DNA from: an uncultured Paracoccaceae bacterium
Lineage (GTDB): Bacteria > Pseudomonadota > Alphaproteobacteria > Rhodobacterales > Rhodobacteraceae
DNA length: 64,000 bases
Assembly (NCBI GenBank): GCA_947499635.1
Contig: CANMPD010000015.1
Location: 24,557 to 88,556 of the forward strand
Direction: 5' to 3'
The first letter of the stretch is position 1, and every line of letters starts with the position of its first letter. Both the position numbers and the translations under genes were made by a program. Below the pieces are notes generated by a model, which did no database searches, was not told where the DNA came from, and saw only the letters and a program-made list of their open reading frames with translations. This document shows positions 53,925 to 63,684 of the stretch, one piece after another.

Positions 53925-53956
53925 ACAGCAGGGAGCACTTAGTAGCTCCCTGCTGT
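53925..53956. terminator. Bidirectional terminator between DUF1330 and MFS genes
   Basis: Perfect 12-bp stem ACAGCAGGGAGC (53925-53936) / GCTCCCTGCTGT (53945-53956), loop of eight, in the 73-base gap between the convergent genes. The stem is strong; U-tracts are poor. Confidence 0.8.
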
Positions 53957-53973
53957 GTCTCATTTACAGCTCA

Positions 53974-55236
53974 TTACTTGGCGTTTTCTTGTTGCTGCAG
54001 CAGATATAATGCGATCATTGATGCAGCTACACCAGACAGCAGATAGATGGCTGCGGCCCAAAGTCCAAAGAGTGCAGTCATACCTAGGGCAGTCAGAGGG
54101 GCAAAAGCTGCCCCGATGATCCATGTCAAGTTTGTTGACATAGCGCTGCCGGAATAACGGAATTCAGGAGAAAAGCGCTTGGGTACGATGGAACTGGACT
54201 GACCATAGGCCAAGCCAAGGATTGCAAAGCCTAAAATGATGTATACGCCCGGTGTTGTTTGAAGCGAATAAATTGTGAGGCAGAGGACAGGGATCAACGC
54301 AGTGCTCGCCCATAGAACCCGACGGCGCGAGTATTTGTCGGTCAAGTAACCAGACAATATAACGGTTCCGATGCAGATCGTCCCGCCAATGAGTTCGAGC
54401 AGCAGAATATGGGTGATATCCTGATTGCCAAACAGCATCACGTAGCTCAGCGGGAAAACGGTTACCATATGCAGCAAAGCATAGCTTGCGAGAGGCAGGA
54501 ACGTGGAGAGCAAGATCGTACGGCCGTGTTGCTCAAACAGTTTGCTGAGCGGTGCTGATTCCAAAGGCGTATCATCGGTGCCGAAGTCGGTTGTCAGTAA
54601 ACGGATACGTGCAAATAGTGACACAACATTAACAGCCATCACGGCAAAGAACGCAAATCTCCAGCCGTAGGTGAGAAATTCAGTTTCGGTCAGAAAACCG
54701 GTGAAGACATAGAACATGGATGCGGCGACACAAAATCCAATAGGCGCACCGAGCTGCGGAATCATGCTGTAAAGGCCGTCTCGTTCTGCGGGCGCCGCAG
54801 ATTTGAGCTGCAGGGTAATGCCGTCCCATGCACCGCCAAGCCCAAGACCCTGAGCAAACCGTAAAACAGCAAGAAGAACAGGTGCCGTCCACCCCAAGGC
54901 ATCATAGCCAGGGAGCAATCCGATTGCGACGGTGGAGGTGCCCAGAATCATAAGCGCCAGTGTGATTTTCCCAGCTCGCCCAATCGATTGTTGAATGCGC
55001 CTTCCTGCTAGGCTCGCGATCGGTCGTGCGATGAATGCCAAAGAAAAGATCAAAAATGATAAAAGTGTGGCACTTACGGGTGATAAAGTTGGAAAGAATA
55101 GACTGGGGAAGACTAAAACAGACGCAATCGCATAGACAAAGAACCCAAAATAGTCTGTAACCCGAGCCATGATGACGGTGGTAACTACATCGTCAAGTGT
55201 TACGGCATGAGAGGGAAGAACTTGGGACTGGGTCAT
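53974..55236 (-). CDS. MFS transporter, metabolite:H+ symporter (MHS) type
   Basis: 420-aa membrane protein with 12 predicted helices. Major-facilitator features of the MHS/sugar-porter branch: FIARPIASLAGRRIQQSIGRAGKITLALMILGTSTVAIGLLPGYDALG (loop 2-3), RFAQGLGLGGAWDGITLQLKSAAPAERDGLYSMIPQLGAPIGF, and GTVILSGYLTDKYSRRRVLW in the second half. The start at 55236 follows AAAGGA; the longer frame to 55353 has no RBS. Substrate is probably an organic acid or osmolyte (family knowledge only). Confidence 0.88.
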   Translation of the reverse strand: MTQSQVLPSHAVTLDDVVTTVIMARVTDYFGFFVYAIASVLVFPSLFFPTLSPVSATLLSFLIFSLAFIARPIASLAGRRIQQSIGRAGKITLALMILGTSTVAIGLLPGYDALGWTAPVLLAVLRFAQGLGLGGAWDGITLQLKSAAPAERDGLYSMIPQLGAPIGFCVAASMFYVFTGFLTETEFLTYGWRFAFFAVMAVNVVSLFARIRLLTTDFGTDDTPLESAPLSKLFEQHGRTILLSTFLPLASYALLHMVTVFPLSYVMLFGNQDITHILLLELIGGTICIGTVILSGYLTDKYSRRRVLWASTALIPVLCLTIYSLQTTPGVYIILGFAILGLAYGQSSSIVPKRFSPEFRYSGSAMSTNLTWIIGAAFAPLTALGMTALFGLWAAAIYLLSGVAASMIALYLLQQQENAK

Positions 55237-55364
55237 ATGCGCATCCTTTTTTTTAAACCTGCCATCTATAGATCTACAGAGGTTGGTCGTTCTTAGTGTG
55301 ACAAAATGTCTTCTGCTCCAATCTTTCCATGCCTTTTCGTGTAATGTAAACACATCTTTGTTTT

Positions 55365-55393
55365 AGGTGACGTTACGAAAAACTGAGTCACCT
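55365..55393. repeat. Inverted repeat upstream of cyoA
   Basis: AGGTGAC (55365-55371) and GTCACCT (55387-55393) are a perfect 7-bp inverted repeat with a 15-base spacer, between the divergent MFS and cyoA genes. It is a possible regulator site or mRNA hairpin. It does not match an FNR box. Confidence 0.4.
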
Positions 55394-55425
55394 TGCTCAA
55401 TCTTATCAATCAATAGCTCTTCTGG

Positions 55426-56526
55426 ATGGTCATGAAACTTCGCTCGATCTTCATACTGCTTTGTTCTGCCTTGGCTTTGTCAGGCTGCAATCTCGTGGTG
55501 CTTAACCCTTCGGGTGACGTGGCCGCACAACAAGGCAATCTTCTCATTTATTCCACGGTACTAATATTGATCGTGATTCTTCCTGTCATGGCACTGACAG
55601 TATATTTTGCGTGGAAATACCGTGCTGGTAATAAAGACGCGACATATGAACCTGACTGGGATCACTCGGTTAGCCTCGAAATCGTGATCTGGTCAGTTCC
55701 TCTGGCGATTATCGTCTGTCTCGCAGGTCTAACTTGGGTCTCAACCCACCGTTTGGATCCGTATAAGTCGCTTGATCGTGTGTCGGCTTCTCAACCCATA
55801 GATCCGAATGTTGAACCCTTGCAAATTCAGGTGGTGGCATTGGATTGGAAATGGTTGTTCATCTATCCTGAACTGAATATCGCAACCGTCAACGAGGTTG
55901 CTGCGATTACAGATCGGCCGATTGAGTTCAAGTTGACCTCCGCGACTGTGATGAATGCATTCTATATACCTGATATGGCTGGCATGATTTACACCATGGC
56001 AGGGATGGAGACCGAACTGAACGGTGTGATCAACGAGCCTGGTGTCTACGGTGGTCTATCCTCGCAGTATAGTGGTCAGGGCTTCTCGCATATGAATTTT
56101 GATATGCATGTATCAGACCAAGCAGGGTTTGACGCATGGGTGGAAAATGTTCGCGCGGAAGGACATGAACTGAACCGTGAAGCTTATGTTAAGCTGGAAG
56201 AGAAAACCGTTGCACATCCGATTGAATACTTTAACGGCATTCAAACTGGGATGTGGGACAAGATTTTGAATATGTGTGTCGGCGACGATACTTTGTGTCT
56301 GAATGACATGATGATGGTTGATGCACTTGGTGGTGGCGGTATCGAGGGTTTGTATAATCGCGAGCTGTATCGCGGTTTATGCTCTGCAGATGACCCAGAA
56401 GCACTATTCGTTATGTTGCGCCCTGAACTGTACGCGCGCCAAACGGAAATCGTTGCGGCTGTAAATCTGCTGCCTCCGTCTTCTGACCCGACCCGCCTTA
56501 ATCAATCAAACGTGCAAGCGAACTGA
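55426..56526 (+). CDS. cyoA: Quinol oxidase subunit II (CyoA/QoxA type)
   Basis: 366-aa lipoprotein subunit of a heme-copper quinol oxidase. The signal ends in lipobox LSGC (Cys near residue 21), followed by two transmembrane helices and a periplasmic cupredoxin domain. The CuA cysteines of cytochrome-c oxidases are absent: the corresponding block is [15 protein letters not shown], the form used by quinol oxidases. The start may be 55426 or the ATG six bases further. Five genes follow in the same direction with tiny gaps or overlaps. Confidence 0.95.
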   Translation: MVMKLRSIFILLCSALALSGCNLVVLNPSGDVAAQQGNLLIYSTVLILIVILPVMALTVYFAWKYRAGNKDATYEPDWDHSVSLEIVIWSVPLAIIVCLAGLTWVSTHRLDPYKSLDRVSASQPIDPNVEPLQIQVVALDWKWLFIYPELNIATVNEVAAITDRPIEFKLTSATVMNAFYIPDMAGMIYTMAGMETELNGVINEPGVYGGLSSQYSGQGFSHMNFDMHVSDQAGFDAWVENVRAEGHELNREAYVKLEEKTVAHPIEYFNGIQTGMWDKILNMCVGDDTLCLNDMMMVDALGGGGIEGLYNRELYRGLCSADDPEALFVMLRPELYARQTEIVAAVNLLPPSSDPTRLNQSNVQAN

Positions 56527-56531
56527 GAGCC

Positions 56532-58556
56532 ATGGCAACTTCTTCAACACATATAGTCGACCACTCCAGTGAAATTCACTGGTTTCTGGGTAAACTAAAC
56601 TGGGCGTCATTTCCATTTCTACATGACCCTATCATTCTGGCCACGTTGTTGGGATCCTGTCTGATAGGGGCTGCGGTGGTTGCTGCAGTGACCTATTACC
56701 GTCTTTGGGGATATTTATGGAACGAGTGGTTCACGTCAATTGACCACAAAAAAATCGGGATCATGTATATGGTCCTTGGTACAGTCATGCTTGTCCGCGG
56801 CTTTGCTGATGCGTTGATGATGCGCGTCCACCAAGCTTTGGCATCAGCAGGATATGTGGGCTTTCTGCCTCCACATCACTATGATCAGATTTTCACCGTC
56901 CACGGCGTTATAATGATCTTCTTTGTGGCCATGCCGTTTGTAACGGGCTTCATGAACTATGTGATGCCGCTGCAAATCGGTGCGCGTGATGTTGCATTCC
57001 CTTTCCTCAACAACTTTAGCTTCTGGTTGACCGTATCCGGTGCAATTCTGATCATGCTGTCCTTGTTTGTCGGAGAATTTGCGGCAACAGGTTGGTTGGC
57101 ATATCCGCCGCTTTCAGGTCTGACGTTTAGCCCAGGCGTGGGTATGGACTATTATCTGTGGTCATTGAACATTGCAGGTATCGGTACGACCCTTTCAGGG
57201 ATCAACCTTGTGGTAACATTGGTAAAAATGCGTGCCCCTGGCATGGATTGGATGAAAATGCCGGTCTTTTGCTGGACCACGCTGTGTACGAACGTATTAA
57301 TCATTGGTACGTTCCCAGTGTTGTCAGCAACTTTAGCATTGTTGACTGCAGACCGTTATCTGGGGACACACTTCTTCACAAATGACATGGGCGGTAGCCC
57401 AATGATGTATGTGAACCTGATTTGGATTTGGGGTCACCCAGAGGTTTATATCCTTGTATTGCCAATCTTCGGGATCTTCTCTGAAGTTGTTTCGACATTC
57501 ACGTCCAAACGTTTGTTTGGGTATACATCGATGGTTTACGCGACTTGTGTTATCATGATCCTGAGCTATCTGGTTTGGCTGCACCACTTCTTTACGATGG
57601 GTGCGGGTGCGGATGTGAACTCGTTCTTTGGAATCACGACGATGATCATTTCGATCCCGACCGGCGCTAAATTGTTTAACTGGCTGTTTACAATGTACAA
57701 AGGTCGTATTCGCTACGAACTCCCAATGATGTGGACCGTCGCGTTTATGCTGACCTTTACTATTGGTGGCCTGACAGGTGTTCTTTTGGCGATTCCGCCA
57801 GCAGATCACGTCGTACACAATTCCCTGTTTCTCATTGCGCACTTCCATAACGTGATTATCGGTGGTGTTGTGTTTGGGATCTTTGCAGGCATCAGCTACT
57901 GGTGGCCCAAGGCCTTTGGTTTCAAAATGGACCCGTTTTGGGGTAAAGTCAGCTTCTGGAGCTGGGTCGTCGGCTTCTACTTTGCCTTTATGCCGTTGTA
58001 TGTTCTCGGCTTGATGGGCGTTACCCGTCGTCTGAGCCAGTTTGAGGACACTATTTATGCCGTATACTTTGTGCTTGCCCTACTTGGCGCACTGATGATC
58101 GGAATAGGCGTTTTGTCCTTTGTGGTGCAGATCGTCGTGTCTATCTTAAAGCGCGAAGAGCTTAAGGACGAAACAGGTGATCCGTGGGGTGGCCGTACAC
58201 TGGAATGGTCAACAACTTCTCCTCCGCCGTTTTATAACTTTGCATTTTCTCCGCGTGTTTATGAATTGGACACATGGGATCATATGAAAAAGAGCGGTTA
58301 CGAAGTCCCTAAATCTGGCTTCCTGCCTGTGCATATGCCGCATTACACATCTTCAGGGATTATCATCTCTGGACTGCTCACTGTGATGGGGTTTGCTTTG
58401 ATCTGGCACATTATGTGGCTGGCTGCGATTACCTTCTTGGCTTCCGTCGTTTGGGGAATTGCACATACCTTTAACTACAATCGCGACTATTACGTCCCTG
58501 CGGATGAAGTTGCAGCAATTGAAGCCAAGCGTCTTGGCTCAGTACCTGCGGAGTAA
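56532..58556 (+). CDS. cyoB: Quinol oxidase subunit I (CyoB/QoxB type)
   Basis: Catalytic 674-aa heme-copper subunit, five bases after cyoA. Low-spin heme and binuclear-centre ligands are present: [12 protein letters not shown] (His), [18 protein letters not shown] (CuB His with the cross-linked Tyr), [11 protein letters not shown] (two CuB His), and [15 protein letters not shown] (heme His pair). The N- and C-terminal extra helices typical of quinol-type enzymes are present. It pumps protons while reducing oxygen with ubiquinol electrons. A 171-codon antisense frame inside is a shadow. Confidence 0.97.
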   Translation: MATSSTHIVDHSSEIHWFLGKLNWASFPFLHDPIILATLLGSCLIGAAVVAAVTYYRLWGYLWNEWFTSIDHKKIGIMYMVLGTVMLVRGFADALMMRVHQALASAGYVGFLPPHHYDQIFTVHGVIMIFFVAMPFVTGFMNYVMPLQIGARDVAFPFLNNFSFWLTVSGAILIMLSLFVGEFAATGWLAYPPLSGLTFSPGVGMDYYLWSLNIAGIGTTLSGINLVVTLVKMRAPGMDWMKMPVFCWTTLCTNVLIIGTFPVLSATLALLTADRYLGTHFFTNDMGGSPMMYVNLIWIWGHPEVYILVLPIFGIFSEVVSTFTSKRLFGYTSMVYATCVIMILSYLVWLHHFFTMGAGADVNSFFGITTMIISIPTGAKLFNWLFTMYKGRIRYELPMMWTVAFMLTFTIGGLTGVLLAIPPADHVVHNSLFLIAHFHNVIIGGVVFGIFAGISYWWPKAFGFKMDPFWGKVSFWSWVVGFYFAFMPLYVLGLMGVTRRLSQFEDTIYAVYFVLALLGALMIGIGVLSFVVQIVVSILKREELKDETGDPWGGRTLEWSTTSPPPFYNFAFSPRVYELDTWDHMKKSGYEVPKSGFLPVHMPHYTSSGIIISGLLTVMGFALIWHIMWLAAITFLASVVWGIAHTFNYNRDYYVPADEVAAIEAKRLGSVPAE

Positions 58557-58562
58557 TTACTA

Positions 58563-59216
58563 ATGGCATCTGCACATACGACTGCCGTCGCACCTGAAGG
58601 CGGCTACCAATTCTATGTCACCGAAGATCCCCATCATCATGATGATGGGGAACATCACCACGAAACCGGCACCATGCTTGGTTTCTGGATCTACTTGATG
58701 AGTGACTGTCTGATCTTTGGTATTCTCTTTGCCGTTTACGCTGTTTTGGGGCAAAGCTATGCCGCGGGACCTTCACCTGCGGATCTGTTCGAGCTGGACA
58801 AAATCGCGCTGTCGACTGCGTTTTTGTTGATATCGTCGATCACATACGGGTTCGCCGTGATCAACATGCATCAGGATAAACAAAAGACGATGGTCAACTG
58901 GCTGTTGATCACGGGTTTATTCGGCCTTGGCTTCTTAGTTATGGAAGTTTTGGAATTCCAACACCTATGGCATCTTGGCGCTGGACCTGGAGCGAGTGCA
59001 TTCTTGTCATCGTTCTGGTTCTTGGTCGGAACTCACGGGCTGCACGTAACATGTGGTGCGATTTGGTTGGTGATCCTACTGGTTCAAGTGAAAATGCATG
59101 GTTTAACCCATGAAAATAAACGCCGCATTATGTGTCTCAGCTTGTTCTGGCACTTCCTTGACCTGATCTGGATCGGGGTCTTCTCCTTTGTTTATCTTAC
59201 TGGGGTATTGCTATGA
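58563..59216 (+). CDS. cyoC: Quinol oxidase subunit III
   Basis: 217-aa membrane subunit with about five helices, recognised by LGFWIYLMSDCLIFGILFAVYAV, FLLISSITYGFAVINMHQDKQKTMVNWLL and FWFLVGTHGLHVTCGAIWLVILLVQVKMHGLT. The N-terminus has a histidine-rich stretch (EDPHHHDDGEHHHETG) that could bind metal. It overlaps cyoD by four bases. Confidence 0.95.
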   Translation: MASAHTTAVAPEGGYQFYVTEDPHHHDDGEHHHETGTMLGFWIYLMSDCLIFGILFAVYAVLGQSYAAGPSPADLFELDKIALSTAFLLISSITYGFAVINMHQDKQKTMVNWLLITGLFGLGFLVMEVLEFQHLWHLGAGPGASAFLSSFWFLVGTHGLHVTCGAIWLVILLVQVKMHGLTHENKRRIMCLSLFWHFLDLIWIGVFSFVYLTGVLL

Positions 59217-59569
59217 GTGCTGAACATCATGACGCCGCTTCATCCTATCGTACCTATATGGTCGGGTTCGTCTTATCTGTCATTCTAACTGTTATTCCTT
59301 TTGCAGTTGTGATGAGCGGGGCGACGAGTAATCTTAACGTGGCTTTGGCGATTATCTTTGGCTTGGGTGCGATTCAAATCTTGGTTCACATCTACTATTT
59401 TTTGCACGTCACATTCTCAGCCGAAGATGGCTGGCAGGCCATGTCGTTGATGATTACGGTTGTTTTCTTGGCTATTATTTTGTCGGGTTCAATTTGGGTT
59501 ATGTTGCACTTGCATGAAAACATGATGCCGGCGCACGAACAGATCGAACGTGTGAAAAACCTGCCATGA
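59213..59569 (+). CDS. cyoD: Quinol oxidase subunit IV
   Basis: 118-aa subunit with three helices: SYRTYMVGFVLSVILTVIPFAVVMSG, LAIIFGLGAIQILVHIYYFLHV and MSLMITVVFLAIILSGSIWVMLHLHENMM, the standard CyoD pattern. It overlaps cyoC and the SURF1 gene by four bases each. Confidence 0.93.
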   Translation: MSAEHHDAASSYRTYMVGFVLSVILTVIPFAVVMSGATSNLNVALAIIFGLGAIQILVHIYYFLHVTFSAEDGWQAMSLMITVVFLAIILSGSIWVMLHLHENMMPAHEQIERVKNLP

Positions 59570-60303
59570 GTCAAACAACAGGCGCCGGTGCTACGAAGCG
59601 ACGGCTGTGGATCGATATCGTTCTGCTGACGATTTGCAGTGTTATATTTGTTTCACTGGTCTGGCTGGGAAACTGGCAAGTTAAGCGCCTGTTCTGGAAG
59701 CTTGATTTAATCGAAACGGTTGAAACACGTGCTTTTGGTGACCCTGTCGCTGCCCCTACGGGGGCGGTGACGCAAGAAGACTTTGCTTACCTGAGAGTTC
59801 AGACACATGGTGAATACCGCCATGATCTCAGCCAAAAGGTCAAAGCACTCACTGATCTCGGTGCGGGATCTTGGGTGTTGACCCCTCTTCAAACAGATCA
59901 AAAAATTATTTGGATCAATCGGGGCTTTGTGCCGACTGGTTTTCCACGGGATGAGTGGGCGCAGCCTGAAGGTGTCCAACATGTTACGGGGCTTTTACGT
60001 ATTACAGAACCCGATGGCACAGTGTTGGAAAAGAACGACCCGGTATCTGAGCGATGGGTTTCCCGAGATATACAGGCGTTGTCACGTCATGCGACTCTCA
60101 CAGACACGGAAAGCTATTTCATTGATGCGGATCATAGCGGTGTAATTACGGCGTATCCCCGTGGTGGCCTGACGCATGTTACATTTCGGAACTCACATCT
60201 GAGTTATGCACTCACTTGGTATGCGATGGCGGGATTGTTCCTTGCCGCGATGGTTTATGTGGTTTGGGATCGACTTAAGGGGCGATCCGTTGAGGATGCG
60301 TAA
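59566..60303 (+). CDS. SURF1-family oxidase assembly protein
   Basis: 245-aa assembly factor with two transmembrane helices at the ends (VLLTICSVIFVSLVWLGNWQVKRLFWKLDLI and LSYALTWYAMAGLFLAAMVYVVW) and the periplasmic SURF1 domain (GNWQVKR, GAGSWVLTPLQTD, IWINRGFVP). SURF1 delivers heme a to subunit I. Paracoccus denitrificans encodes a dedicated Surf1q with its quinol oxidase, the same arrangement as here; together with the absence of cyoE this suggests a heme-a quinol oxidase. The last 29 bases overlap the convergent fdhD 3' end. Confidence 0.92.
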   Translation: MSQTTGAGATKRRLWIDIVLLTICSVIFVSLVWLGNWQVKRLFWKLDLIETVETRAFGDPVAAPTGAVTQEDFAYLRVQTHGEYRHDLSQKVKALTDLGAGSWVLTPLQTDQKIIWINRGFVPTGFPRDEWAQPEGVQHVTGLLRITEPDGTVLEKNDPVSERWVSRDIQALSRHATLTDTESYFIDADHSGVITAYPRGGLTHVTFRNSHLSYALTWYAMAGLFLAAMVYVVWDRLKGRSVEDA

Positions 60304-61066
60304 AACAGGCATAATTATCCTGTCGCGCGAATCCGACAGTTGTGATCTGCGCACGATTTGCAGCTTCGACGGCTTCTGCAGTGGGGGATGAAACCGCAAT
60401 GATTATGCCACAGCCAACCATGGCGCTTTTCTGAATTAACTCTAGCGACAAGCGGGACGTCATTACAATGGCTCCGGACGCGGGATCTATAGCGTTACGT
60501 GTTAGACCTCCGATCAATTTATCCAATGCATTATGTCGCCCGACGTCTTCGCGCACCATTGTGATATTGCCCTGTTGATCCAAAAAGCCAGCAGCATGGG
60601 CGGCACGTGTTTCGTCGTGCAAGGGTTGACGTGCCCTTAGCTGATCTGGTGCAGCCATTATATGTTGGGCTGATAGGATCATGTCTGAAAAACTGACCTG
60701 AGGAATGCGACGCATGGCTTGATCTAAGCTGTCAATTCCACACATGCCGCATCCTACTGGCCCTGCAATCATACGACGACGTTTGGCAAGCGCGGTTGCT
60801 GGGGTTCGTGTCAACCATAGCCGAGCCTCGATTCCTGAAGGATGCACCGTTTCTTCAAATTCTCGGATGTCATCAAGACCGTTGATAAAACCTTCGCTGA
60901 TTGCAAAACCGGTAGCAAGATCCTGTAAATCCATTGGGCTGCTCATCAGAACACCTGAGCTGGAGCCATCAAGGACCATGGCAACGGGCGTTTCACGAGG
61001 TAAGTTGTGAAGCGCTGCCCCATTTGGAGTGAGCTGAGCTGTAATCGGACGTGTTTGGTTAGACAT
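60275..61066 (-). CDS. fdhD: Formate dehydrogenase sulfurtransferase FdhD
   Basis: Transfers sulfur from IscS to the Mo-bis-MGD cofactor of formate-dehydrogenase-type enzymes. The 263-aa protein has the catalytic C106-x-x-C109 pair in GPVGCGMCGIDSLDQAM, the ATGFAISEGFI motif and the VREDVGRHNALDKLIGGL nucleotide-like site, and the VMTSRLSLELIQKSAMVGCGIIIAVSSPT block. It is last in the operon with the molybdoenzyme at 61342-63684, and overlaps the ORF before it by eight bases. Confidence 0.95.
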   Translation of the reverse strand: MSNQTRPITAQLTPNGAALHNLPRETPVAMVLDGSSSGVLMSSPMDLQDLATGFAISEGFINGLDDIREFEETVHPSGIEARLWLTRTPATALAKRRRMIAGPVGCGMCGIDSLDQAMRRIPQVSFSDMILSAQHIMAAPDQLRARQPLHDETRAAHAAGFLDQQGNITMVREDVGRHNALDKLIGGLTRNAIDPASGAIVMTSRLSLELIQKSAMVGCGIIIAVSSPTAEAVEAANRAQITTVGFARQDNYACFTHPQRIAP

Positions 61067-61361
61067 GTGAACTCTCGATCATTGCTATGCCCTGAGGAGT
61101 TAAACTGTAATGTATACGTTGCGAGAGATCACCGCGGTTTTCCAGATCCAAAAGGGCAGTGTCTTGGGATAATGCGACACATTCACGAATAACCAATGCA
61201 TGTGCCAAGTCCAGACGTTTGGCGAAGGTGCGGGTGTCATGCGCTAAGCCTAAATAGGCGGCAGCGACTATTCCCGCGCCTATGGAGGGCAGGCCGTGTT
61301 GTTCAATGAGTGCTGTAATCAGAGTCTCAAAGCGATTTCCGTCACACACCCTGTTTCCCAT
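61059..61361 (-). CDS. Small winged-helix-like protein between molybdoenzyme and fdhD
   Basis: 100-aa protein from the ATG at 61361, overlapping the molybdoenzyme stop by 20 bases and fdhD by eight, so it belongs to that operon. The C-terminal half (ARTF-like RTFAKRLDLAHALVIRECVALSQDTALLDLENRGDLSQRIHYSLTPQG) reads like the recognition-helix and wing of a MarR/PadR-type winged helix, with LTPQG typical of the wing end. It may be a local regulator or a cofactor accessory protein. I do not recognise a named family. The longer frame to 61445 is inside the molybdoenzyme gene. Confidence 0.6.
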   Translation of the reverse strand: MGNRVCDGNRFETLITALIEQHGLPSIGAGIVAAAYLGLAHDTRTFAKRLDLAHALVIRECVALSQDTALLDLENRGDLSQRIHYSLTPQGIAMIESSHV

Positions 61362-63684
61362 CTGTTGGATAAAAACTGACAGGGATCGATTTTGATGCCG
61401 GGGTATAACTTTGATCACCAAAGTTTTGATGAGGCACCAAAACATTCAGTTCAGGATAATAGCCTGCAACGCACCCACGTGGGATGTCATAAGCTACCAG
61501 TTCGAACCCTTTTGCGATGCGGTCTATTCCGTCATCACTAAGGGTTTGAATATCCATTATATCACCTGATTTCGCGCCGATCTGTTCGATATCTTCGGGG
61601 TGCATGAAAACCACGTTTCTCTGACCATATATCCCACGGTAACGGTCATCCATGCCGTAGACCGTGGTGTTGTATTGATCATGAGAGCGGAAAGTTTGCA
61701 GAACAAAACGGTTTTCGCTGTCTTTCGTACGTTGCCACTCTGTTGCATCGGGTAATTCAAGAACAGCAAAGTTGGCGCGATGGGTTGGGGTATTCCACTC
61801 ACGGTAAGAGGCTGCATTTCGTAAACGGAAACCGCGTGGTTGGCGCACGCTTGTGTTGAAATCTCCAAAAATAGGTAAGACTCGTGCGATCATATCACGG
61901 ATCTTATCGTTGCTTTCGCTGAGCTCATCCCAGTTTACGACTTCATTCCCGATTGTCGCCTTTGCAATGCCGGCAATAATACTAACCTCGGATTTCAGGT
62001 GTTTTGATGCAGGCAGATTAATGCCTCCGGAACCATGCACCATGGACATGGAATCTTCGACGGTGACAATCTGCGTTTCGTGTGCGCTGTTGCGGTCAAT
62101 TTCCGTGCGGCCTAGGCAGGGAAGGATATAGGATGCCTTGCCCGTTAATAAGTGTCCGTGATTTAGCTTGGTCGCGATGTTTACGGTAAGATCGAGGTTT
62201 TGCATAGCTTTGGCGATAAGCGGGCTGTCAGGTGTGGCACGAGCGAAGTTTCCACCCAACCCGATAAAGGCTTTTGCCTCACCGGACATCATTGCTCCGA
62301 TTGCTTGCAAAACATTATGGCCATGTTCGCGAGGTAATGAGACCCCCAGTTCCGCCTCCATTGCATCAATAAATGCAGCCGGAGCTTTGTCATTGATCCC
62401 AACGGTGCGGTCCCCCTGCACATTAGAGTGCCCGCGTACGGGGCATAGGCCTGCACCTTCGCGGCCAATCTGACCGCGTAGAAACATAAAGTTCGCGATT
62501 TCTCGAATGGTGGCGACTGAATGGGCGTGTTGCGTAATGCCCATTGCCCATGTCGTTATCAGCTTGTCCGAGGTCATATATATGTCGGCGGCGTGTTGGA
62601 TCTCGGATTGGGTTAGACCAGATTGGTCTTCGATAACATCCCATTGGGTCATCTCGACCAATTGTTTGTATTCACTAAACCCTGCACAGTGTTCGGCGAT
62701 GAAGTCATAATCGATCACGGCAGGCTTTCCGGCATCTCGCGCAATCTGATCAGCCGAGAACACAAGTTTGGCCATACCGCGAAATACAGCCATATCCCCG
62801 CCCAAACGCGGACGGAAGTAATCGGTGGACGTGGCCTCTGATCCTCCGGTGAGCATTTCGATTTTTCGTTGGGGGTCGGCAAAGCGGTGTAACCCTTTTT
62901 CCTTGAGGGTATTCAACACCACAACCTTTGCACCACGTTCTGTTGCTGCGCGTAGATCGGCCAACATGCGAGGGTGGTTGGTACCAGGGTTTTGACCAAC
63001 CACGAAAATCGCATCAGCTTCGTGGAAGTCTTCCAAACGTACAGTGCCTTTGCCTATCCCGATTGCCTGTGTCAGTGCGACACCACTGGCTTCGTGACAC
63101 ATATTGGAGCAGTCGGGGAAGTTATTGGTTCCGAAAAGGCGCACAAAAGTCTGATAAAGAAAGGCAGCTTCGTTGCTTGCGCGCCCTGATGTGTAGAACT
63201 CTGCTTGGTTTGGTGATGCCAAGGCTTTTAACGTTTGCCCAATTTCAGCAAAAGCGGTGTCCCAATCGACTGCTTCATATTGATCGCTCGCAGGATTGTA
63301 ACGCAACGGATGTGTAAGACGACCTTGATGCTCGAGATCATAATCAGTCCATGTCTTGAGTGTGCTAACGCTATGTTTCGCAAAAAACTCGGGGGTTACC
63401 CGTGCACGTGTTGCCTCCCATGCGACGGCTTTGACACCATTTTCGCAAAACTCAAAGGACGAGCCATGTTCTGGATCGCCCCAAGCACAACCAGGACAGT
63501 CAAATCCATCAGGTTGATTGGCTTTCAGCATGGTGCGTGCGCCAGACACTGGTTGGCCAGATCCCATTAATTGGCGACCAACACTTTTGAGCGCACCCCA
63601 TCCACCTGCAGCTGTTGAGCTTTTGCGAGATGCATGTGTTTCATGTGTTGGTTCGTTATTGTTCTTCGCCATCTGCAAAGCCAT
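61342..63684 (-). CDS. FdhF/YdeP-family molybdopterin oxidoreductase
   Basis: 780-aa molybdenum-cofactor oxidoreductase of the formate-dehydrogenase alpha family. The N-terminal FDCPGCAWGDPEHGSSFEFCENG (cysteines near residues 62-80) is the YdeP-type form; the MGD-binding parts are visible in EAAFLYQTFVRLFGTNNFPDCSNMCHEAS, VGQNPGTNHPRMLADLR and GLCPVRGHSNVQGDRT. No selenocysteine-like in-frame TGA was noticed. Substrate is uncertain: this branch is often called formate dehydrogenase but YdeP itself has other proposed roles. Start at ATG 63684, or 63672. The small ORF and fdhD follow. Confidence 0.92.
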   Translation of the reverse strand: MALQMAKNNNEPTHETHASRKSSTAAGGWGALKSVGRQLMGSGQPVSGARTMLKANQPDGFDCPGCAWGDPEHGSSFEFCENGVKAVAWEATRARVTPEFFAKHSVSTLKTWTDYDLEHQGRLTHPLRYNPASDQYEAVDWDTAFAEIGQTLKALASPNQAEFYTSGRASNEAAFLYQTFVRLFGTNNFPDCSNMCHEASGVALTQAIGIGKGTVRLEDFHEADAIFVVGQNPGTNHPRMLADLRAATERGAKVVVLNTLKEKGLHRFADPQRKIEMLTGGSEATSTDYFRPRLGGDMAVFRGMAKLVFSADQIARDAGKPAVIDYDFIAEHCAGFSEYKQLVEMTQWDVIEDQSGLTQSEIQHAADIYMTSDKLITTWAMGITQHAHSVATIREIANFMFLRGQIGREGAGLCPVRGHSNVQGDRTVGINDKAPAAFIDAMEAELGVSLPREHGHNVLQAIGAMMSGEAKAFIGLGGNFARATPDSPLIAKAMQNLDLTVNIATKLNHGHLLTGKASYILPCLGRTEIDRNSAHETQIVTVEDSMSMVHGSGGINLPASKHLKSEVSIIAGIAKATIGNEVVNWDELSESNDKIRDMIARVLPIFGDFNTSVRQPRGFRLRNAASYREWNTPTHRANFAVLELPDATEWQRTKDSENRFVLQTFRSHDQYNTTVYGMDDRYRGIYGQRNVVFMHPEDIEQIGAKSGDIMDIQTLSDDGIDRIAKGFELVAYDIPRGCVAGYYPELNVLVPHQNFGDQSYTPASKSIPVSFYPTDGKQGV

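Noticed and set aside
55394..55420. FNR-like box before cyoA
   Set aside because: The sequence TTGCTCAATCTTATCAATCAA does not give TTGAT-N4-ATCAA in any register.
57333..57848. 171-codon open frame opposite cyoB
   Set aside because: Antisense shadow with a composition rich in His, Arg and Asn; no RBS or family motif.
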